Part shown: positions 57,467 through 64,000 of the stretch, piece after piece | Numbering within the stretch: position 1 is the stretch's first letter | Layout of the letters: every line of letters begins with the position of its first letter | NCBI RefSeq assembly: GCF_032884065.1 | Contig: NC_088873.1 | Span: forward strand, 30,586,716 to 30,650,715 | From: Artemia franciscana | Lineage: Eukaryota; Arthropoda; Branchiopoda; Anostraca; Artemiidae | Reading direction: 5' to 3' | Length of the DNA: 64,000 bases | Notes under the pieces: generated by a model | What the model saw: only the letters and a program-made list of their open reading frames with translations | What the model was told of the DNA's origin: nothing | The model's database searches: none | Program-made: the position numbers and the translations under genes

Positions 57467-57995
57467 GTATCGCCTGAAACCTATCGCCAGTTATTCCGTG
57501 CGATACAGAAGGAGGCAGACCAGTCATTTACTGACTACGGTAAGAAGCTAGAGCAGCTGCTGACCAAATGGTTGGACGTCGCTGACTACAGATTGATCAC
57601 GACCGTAGATTGGCTGTGAACGAAGATAGGTGATATCCTTAGAAAAATGGTGGCTGAACAATATACCACTTCCATTAGGAATGAACAACTACGCGTTTGT
57701 TCTAGAGAACTTGAGGAATCGGCTCTCGTTACTGTCTGGAAGGTGGCTGAAAACTTCTTTCTAGCCCACGAAGATGACAGAAGCGAAGGATTGAAAGGAA
57801 GCTCATATCAGTCCTCAAGGGAGGAAATGGCTCCAAAGGAAGCATAACTAGTTAAATCCGCGAACAAGCCAGTGAATAAACTAGATCCAGGAGTAGAGAC
57901 GTTTCGCGCAAGAAAATTAACAGAGGGGCAAGAGGTTGTTTCAACTGTGGAAAGTTTGGTCAAAAAGCTATTGACTCTAGGGAACCGAGGAGGTG
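57467..57995 (+). pseudogene. Ty3/gypsy gag remnant, unit 2
   Basis: Same layout as unit 1: FRAIQKEADQSFTDYGKKLE, a TGA at the same place, then VAEQYTTSIRNEQLRVC. The knuckle here reads CFNCGKFGQKAIDS, so both the His and the last Cys are lost. The shared stops show common descent from an already dead copy. Confidence 0.8.
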
Positions 57996-58002
57996 ACAAA
58001 AC

Positions 58003-58344
58003 TTGTTGTCTCGCAGTCTAAGCCCGGAAGAAAGAATCAAGCCAAGATTTCGTGTCAGGAGTGTGATAGATGGTAAGCCAGCAGAGTTCCTTATTCACAG
58101 TGGAGCAACCATCACTATAGTCCATGGAAGGTACACTGGAAGCCTGGGTGGAAAAATATCGTCCACCATGGAGATAATTTTTGTCCACGGCGATTGTAAG
58201 CAATATCATCTACATGAGGGCTATGTAGAGATGGGACCGTGGCAATTATACCTTCCAAGGCAATGTAGTAGTTGCAGTTTCTGTGAATCTACCCGCAGTC
58301 GCTTTCATTGGAAGATCGTTTCCATGATTCGTAGAGCTTTGTAG
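58003..58344 (+). pseudogene. Aspartic protease remnant, unit 2
   Basis: The frame (113 codons) reads SLSPEERIKPRFRV, KPAEFLIHSGATITIVHGRY, then about 70 further residues that unit 1 has lost. The catalytic motif is again HSG in place of DSG or DTG, so the change is ancestral to both units. Confidence 0.75.
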
Positions 58345-58635
58345 CCGAAGTTCAGAAGTAGACTCGCTGGTGTCTCTATTTTTCTGTCGACTAGAGCAAA
58401 AGACTACACTGGACCGGAAGCTGAGACCCAAACCCCCGAAATAAATCTTCCAGAAAATGATGTTTCCCAGATTATGGTTGAGTCAGAGAATGGGAAGGGC
58501 AGCATGAGAGACAGAAAGAGTCGAAGACGCCGACGAAAGAAGAAAGCAGATTGGGGACGAAAAAAACTTGGAGAAAAACCTTCAGAAGTTGATCCAGAAC
58601 AGTTGACTTTCAAGGAATTGGCTAACCTTCAATAA
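58345..58635 (+). pseudogene. Basic pol linker, unit 2
   Basis: A frame covering about 58376-58635 reads SIFLSTRAKDYTGPEAE, a very basic stretch (SRRRRRKKKADWGRKKL) and DPEQLTFKELANLQ before a stop. The end looks like the start of the integrase leader, so the ~2 kb encoding reverse transcriptase and RNase H has been lost around 58345-58380. Absent from unit 1 by deletion. Confidence 0.5.
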
Positions 58636-58647
58636 CAAGATTTTACA

Positions 58648-59317
58648 ATGACAAAGTGTTTCACTCTGACTAGTTTAGGCCAGGGTTTCGAGATCATCGA
58701 TCGTCTGCTCTACAGGAAGATGGAGACTAGGTGGGACAATGAAGAGAATACACAGCTAGTAGTTCCCAAGCCTTTTATGTCGTTTGTGCTAAGAGTCGTC
58801 CATGATTCCCCAATGAGCGGCTACACCTGAGTTGCACACACTCGGGTTGGATCACTCATGGGTTCTTCTGGCCAGGGGTACGTCAGGATATCAAACGGTT
58901 TGTACCTACTTGTCAGCTGCCAGCTAGTGGCACGGCTTAAGCAAAATGAACTGGCCCCCATGTTACGACTACCGGTCATTGAAGAGCCTTTCAGGAGGAT
59001 TGCAGTAGACATTGTGGGACCATTGGTACCATCTGGGAACGGCAATCAATTTCTTATGGTGGTATCAGATTATTGCACTCAGTATCTCAAGGCAATACCC
59101 TTAAGATATATGAAATGCCAGGAAAATTACAGAAACATTTGAGCAGTGCCTCTGTCGGGTTGGTGTTTCAGAAGAAACCTTGACAGAACAGGGTTCAAAT
59201 TTTGTCACTAAGAGCTTACACGACGTATACAAAATTCACAAAGTAAAACCTATACGGACATCACCTTTTCATCCACAAACAGATGGGCTGGTTGAAAACT
59301 TAATGGAAATTGGTTGA
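58648..59317 (+). pseudogene. Gypsy integrase remnant, unit 2
   Basis: Zinc region LLYRKMETRWDNEEN, RVVHDSPMSGYT (second His is Tyr) then a stop. The core RRIAVDIVGPLVPSGNGNQF keeps the first catalytic Asp. The second reads TLTEQGSNF, Asp to Glu. The third Glu is present in HPQTDGLVENLMEIG. Units 1 and 2 have thus lost different catalytic residues since the duplication. Confidence 0.85.
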
Positions 59318-59344
59318 AAAACCTTCTGTTCCAAAAGGATAGTC

Positions 59345-59660
59345 AGCAGAATGACATCAAACTCACCCATTTTTCAACTTACAAGTCACTAACCTGGCAG
59401 ATGAAAAAGGAGGCTATTTTGAGGTACGGAACGGTCTTTTATATCGGCATACCAAAAGAAAAGATGGTTTGACTCATTTCCAACTGGTGGTCCCAGAGGA
59501 CTAATGTTTTCAGCTAATCCTGCAATCTCATTTCTTGAACTCCCCTAAAGTTGGTTCATCTAGGCCGTACCGCAACAACGAAGATTTTACTTGCTTACTT
59601 CTTTTGGCCCGACATCTACAATCAAATCAAGAGCGAACTGGATTCGTGTTCTTGATTAGG
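59345..59660 (+). pseudogene. Second integrase N-terminal fragment, unit 2
   Basis: Counterpart of 55440-55745: YFEVRNGLLYRHTKRKDGLT, then HFQLVVPED and a stop, with the following H2C2-like residues in another frame. Confidence 0.55.
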
Positions 59661-59788
59661 AAGCAAAGTGTTTGAAGAATATGCGGTGAAAGTAAAAAAA
59701 GTGTTACCTTACGTAAAAGTCAAAGGAAGAAGGAATGTGGTGATTTAATCTAAAATCATTTACTAACTTATTACATAGATCAGTTTCG

Positions 59789-59946
59789 TGTCGAGAGACT
59801 AAAAAGTCAGATGTACGAGAGTGGTGAATTGCGCTCCGTTGAATGAAATAAGTTAGTTAGCTACCAGAGTTAAGAGTGATTAAATCATTGTTATATGTTG
59901 CACAGTAGAGGGAATAAAACTTGTGTTCTCTATACGGATTACGACA
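59789..59946 (+). repeat. 3' LTR-like repeat, unit 2
   Basis: Nearly identical to 55878-56035, including tatgttgcacagtagaggg, which the 5' LTRs lack. Confidence 0.7.
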
Positions 59947-60844
59947 GATGTAAGTTACACGAGTTGCTTGTTATTAACATATAAGGCTTTTCATTGGGAA
60001 AAAGGGGTTATTTCGATCCTAGATCTCCTAAAGGGCTTAAGATATTAAGGTGAACTTTAAAGAAATGCTGAAATGGTAGGCAGGACACAATCAAACACAC
60101 TATGACCATAACGGCTGCGAAAGGACATATCAGCAATATCCAAGGAACGGCTAAGGGCATTAAGCTGAAACTTTAAGGGTATTTTGAGAGGGATGTTGAA
60201 AGACGATCAGAGGGGAAATAGCTCCGCCTACATTTTTCAAATATCCTCTCTCTTCAATACCGATAGAAAATTTGAAAAATCTAGTTTCCTCAAAACCCTC
60301 AAAGATTTAGTAACTATGCCCCTGGGGATGCCATATCCCCCACAGCCCCGAGGCAAGGATGGTAAATTATGCAATTTGCCCATTGTATGCATGCACGATT
60401 TATCAAAAGACATTATAAGCAATGTCTAAGGAGCAGCTGAGGGTATTAAGTTAGTAGTTCCATGACATATTCAGGGGAATGTTGAAGAATAATCAGAGGT
60501 GACCAGCCCCTCTGGTCCTTTTCGAAGCACCACCTCAACAGTGATAGAAATTATGAACGGTCATTTTGTTTAAAGGATCTAATAATTATGCCCCTGGGGA
60601 CCGCCAGGTTAAGGAATGCAAAGTATGCAAATAGTCTATTTTTTTACATCCGAGATTTATCACTGGGAAAGTGGGAATGATTGATCCTGCATTTGTCTAA
60701 AACAGCCAATAATATTGAGATGAAATTTTGGAGAATGGTTACGTTAAGCTAAACTAAAAGGAACTACGTGCAAACAGGTTCTCAAAAAGGCGTATCTGCA
60801 ATATCTTAGGTAGAGGTAAGGGCGTTAACTTGAAACTTTCAATG

Positions 60845-61075
60845 ATACTACTCCTACAATTGCTGCTGTAACTGCAACTTCGACTACTTACGACTGCTGT
60901 TGCAACTATTTGCAACCGCGAGTAAGATTACTTGCGACGGAGACTACTTGTAACTGTGATTGCTTGCGAGCTCGACAACGACTACTAGTGGGTCCTACTA
61001 CTTTGGCTGCGACTACGAATTCTTGCAATTCTGACTGCAAATACTTGTGACTGCGACTGCTTTTACTTTAATTAC
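60845..61075 (+). repeat. GACTAC/GACTGC minisatellite 1
   Basis: Degenerate units such as gcgactacttgcgactg and actgcaact, with a three-base rhythm (gac/tac/tgc). Confidence 0.75.
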
Positions 61076-61584
61076 TTTCAGGAAACTTTGAGGAGGATAC
61101 TGAATGAAATTAAAACACATTACATGGATGCTGGTTTTTAAAAAGATGTATCAGGAACATCTCAACGACAGCTAAGAGAACGACGCTGAAGCTTTCAGGG
61201 CATGCTCAGGGGGGATGTTCAAAAGTTACTAGAAGGCTGCCAGCCACATTCACACTTGCCCTATTTACATGCTCCCTCCCCCCATTGATCACAATTTTGA
61301 AATGAATAGATGTTGTTCAAAATATTGACCCCCAAGCTTCTAGGGTAATGGCTTTAAATTATGCAATTTGTCCATTGTTTACTTACAAGATTTATCATTG
61401 GAAAGGGGGGAATTATCGTTCCTCCGTGTGTTCGAAAAAGCCAACAGAGTTAAGTTTAAACTTCAAAGAATGTTGAGGGAGACAATGAACTAACACAACA
61501 GATACTGTGTGAATCCAGGTTAGCAATAGGGGGAAGCTGCAATATCTTAAGGACGCCTGAGTTTATTAACTTGAAACTTTCAGC

Positions 61585-61720
61585 ACCACTACTATTATGA
61601 CTACTACTGAAGCTGCAATGGTGACTACTTGTGACTGTAATTATTAGTGCTTGCACCTGCAACAATTTGCGACTATGACTGCGACTGATTACAGTTGTTA
61701 CTAATTCTGCTTTAGACTAT
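61585..61720 (+). repeat. GACTAC/GACTGC minisatellite 2
   Basis: Same unit type, shorter, at the same place relative to the flanking ~120-bp units (after ttgaaactttca). Confidence 0.7.
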
Positions 61721-62207
61721 TTTTAGGAAGTTTTTAGAGGGACGTTAAAGAACATAAAAACAGACTATGAGCATGCCGGTTGTCAAATTGGTATATCAGC
61801 AATATCTTTGGAACGGCTCAGGATATTCAGTTAAAAATTTTCAGATGTTTAGAATGTACCTGCTCAACACTGATCAATATTAAAAAAAACACTTTGTTAA
61901 AAATAGTCAAAACGTCTAATAACTATGCCTTTGGGGATGCAATGACTCCTACATCCCCTGAGATTGGGTTATAAATTATGCCGTGTCCACATTACTTACA
62001 TATAGGATTATCGTTGGGAAAGAGCGGGAACGTTTGATCCTAGATGTGTAAAAAGATGCTAAGGGTATTAAGCGGAAAATTCAGCAAAGTTTAAGATGGA
62101 TGTTAAACTAAATCAAAAGACTCTAGGCATATCCTGGTTGACAAAAAGATGAATCGATAATACTTCAGAAGCGGCTAAGATTAATACCTTGAAAATTAGG
62201 ATCGCTA

Positions 62208-62680
62208 TTGCTACTACTATTGGGACTGCAACTGCGACTACTTGCGACTGCGACTATTTGAGACTGCGACTAATACTACTTACAAGTGTGACTAATTGTG
62301 AATTCAACTATGACTACATGCAACTGGGACTACAACTACTAGTGACCATGACGACTTGCGACTAATGCTACTTGCAATTACGACTACTTTAGACTGAGAA
62401 TACTTGCGATTGCGACTACTTTGGACTATGATAGCTACAGACTGCGACTGCAACTGCTACTAATTGTGCTTGCGAATGTGAATGTAACTCATCTGCTACT
62501 ACGGGTGCTTCCGACTGTGACTACTTATAAATACAAGTTAGTCAACTTGCACCTACGAATGTGGCAATTCGTGACTACAACTGCTACTACTTGTGACCGG
62601 GACTAATAATGATTGTACTGCTTCTACTATTGCGATTGTGACTATGACAGCAAATACTACTGCAACTTTTACTATTATAG
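62208..62680 (+). repeat. GACTAC/GACTGC minisatellite 3
   Basis: The longest of the three arrays (about 470 bp), with gactactttagactg, tgcgactac and actactattg variants. Confidence 0.75.
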
Positions 62681-63640
62681 AAAATCAGAAAAACTTAACT
62701 ATATCCTGCTTTTCAAGATGTCCATATATCCAAGCCTATATCCAGGTTTCCAAAAAGGCTTAAATATAATATTTCACGAATAACTAAGGTTATTAAGTTG
62801 AAAATTTCATGGGATAGTGAGAGACATGTTGAACTAAAGTAAAAGATGCTTAGTGAACTTAGTCCAGACACTTACGCACATCCATACAGATCTCAGGAAT
62901 GGCTAAGCGTATTAAGTTAAAACTTTCATAGAATGCTTAGGGGGATATTAATCGAAAACCAAAGATTCCATATGCATCCAGGATGTCAAAACGAAATGTT
63001 TTCGATATTTAAAGAGTATTTAGGGAAGGATATCAAGTTAAAACATTCCGAGAATATTAAGGAGGATTCTGAAGACAAGGATAAATGTTCATTTCAGTTG
63101 CTAATGGGTGTAGCTGCAATATCTCAGGAATCGGTTAGGGTATTAATTTGAAATTTTCAGGAAATGTCAAATTGGGAAGTTGAACTAAATCAAAAGATAC
63201 CATATGCATTCTGTTTGTCAAAATGGCATTCCTGCAATATCTCAGTAATAGGTAAAGGTAATAAGTTGAAATTTTCAGATAAATTGTGAGGGATGTTGAA
63301 CGTAATCAAAAATTTGCTGTGTGTATAGCAATTGCCCCAAGTGTAAATGTGCAGTATATAAGGATTAGCTAATTGTATTTTGCCAAAATTTGGAGGAGAT
63401 GTTGAACTGTATCATATGGTAATGTATGCATCCAGCTTTGCAATATCCCCAGAACCGTTGAAACTTTCAGAGAATGTTCAGGGTGATATTGAACTCAATC
63501 AAAAGATACTATCATCATCCTGGTTGTCAGAAGGGTTTATCCGCAACATTTCAGGAACAGCTAATGGCATTTAGTTGAAGCTTTCTGGGAATGTTGAGGG
63601 AGATTTTGAAATAAATCTAAAGACACTAATTATAACTAAT

Positions 63641-64000
63641 AAATTAGAGTCCAATATTTTAATTCTGAAGCCAATGACGTTTAAAATTGGAGATACATTC
63701 ATTATATTAACCAATAACAAGATTTTGGCAGTAAAAAACGAACAGAAATTAAGGTCAGGAATAGAAATCCTAAAACGAGTAAAAATTAAATTGAATGGTC
63801 AAAGTAAACCAAAAACGAACAAAAATTACTAAAAATAGGAGTTTTGCTACCGCTACGTTTCCAATCTCCTAACCGTAAACGTTGTAAAACACATTGCGTC
63901 ACTTGTACTTTAGTGAAAAAAAAATATTAACACATTCTTTTTATATTTATACCATTGAAGAAAAAAAAATAGATTACAGTGAAATAAAACCTTGAATTGT
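63641..64000. other. AT-rich window end
   Basis: No gene. A few aaaacgaacagaaatta-like motifs near 63735 and 63810 recall the arm of the hairpin element. Confidence 0.3.

Larger units (their letters stand above)
53195..60540 (+). repeat. Large direct tandem duplication (two ~3.4-3.9 kb units)
   Basis: Unit 1 (about 53195-56634) and unit 2 (about 56635-60540) are collinear over their full lengths with a few percent difference. Each contains the sequence from taacacctacttctcaaaa through LTR, hairpin insert, gag, protease, integrase, second integrase fragment, 3' LTR, a piece of the ~120-bp tandem family, and tccttttcgaagcaccacct. Unit 1 lacks about 475 bp present in unit 2 (58150-58625). Both units share the same internal insertion and most inactivating changes, so the duplication happened after the element had decayed. 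Confidence 0.85.
60545..63640 (+). repeat. ~120-bp tandem repeat family, block 2
   Basis: Degenerate units with ggaacggctaagggtattaa, gttgaaactttcaggga, gttgaactaaatcaaaaga, gcatccaggttgtcaaaa and gcaatatctcagg run through this region. They are interspersed with hairpin-body-like pieces (e.g. 61320-61400) and GACTAC minisatellites. Same family as 19930-21240. Frames at 62933-63151 and 63380-63832 are repeat translations. Confidence 0.7.

Noticed and set aside
60845..62680. CRISPR-like repeat array
   Set aside because: There are no constant repeats with unique spacers. The units are degenerate minisatellites in eukaryotic DNA.

Overview
The window reads as repeat-dense eukaryotic nuclear DNA. 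It is AT-rich, has no operons or bacterial signals, and is packed with decayed retrotransposons, satellite-like arrays, microsatellites and long hairpin elements. The mix (APE-type LINEs with microsatellite tails, Penelope-like elements, a Ty3/gypsy remnant, a tRNA-derived SINE, and a CUB-like terminal exon ending GFCLNYNQIPC) points to an arthropod. Several repeat units look to me like repeats of a branchiopod crustacean such as Artemia, but that is recollection and was not tested. No intact host gene is visible. The best host-gene trace is one putative 3'-terminal exon at 52289-52422 on the minus strand.

Layout. 1-312: a PWWP-like open frame running off the left edge. 866-3372: an array element with ~310-bp units. 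3604-6420: a broken CR1/L2-like LINE. 6635-9075: older repeat blocks and a 17-bp minisatellite. 10165-13591: two arrays of 150-220 bp units, the second bracketed by 19-bp direct repeats, followed by a SINE with a perfect 14-bp target duplication (13632-13793). 14985-19790: three copies of a non-autonomous inverted-repeat element with long hairpins ('hairpin element'). 19930-21240: a ~120-bp tandem family. 22676-28940: hairpin-element copies, LINE fragments and two large (AT)n tracts. 29210-32135: two Penelope-like fragments. 32135-38245: more hairpin elements and a second array element. 38358-42945: a nearly complete two-ORF LINE sitting between inverted arms of a hairpin element. 43020-45150: another LINE. 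45169-46861: a full-length hairpin element. 47430-48460: a decayed retrotransposon ORF1 with an N-terminal PWWP-like domain. 53195-60540: a large direct tandem duplication carrying a Ty3/gypsy-like remnant. 60650-63640: ~120-bp tandem repeats and GACTAC-type minisatellites.

All coding traces other than the exon belong to selfish elements, and nearly all carry frameshifts, stops or lost catalytic residues. The most interesting item is the pairing of a PWWP-type chromatin-reader fold with a LINE-type ORF1 (coiled coil plus RRM-like region), seen in two independent copies. The second is the hairpin-element family, which has 13-bp inverted ends, ~117-bp hairpin arms and lineage-specific changes present on both arms of a copy.
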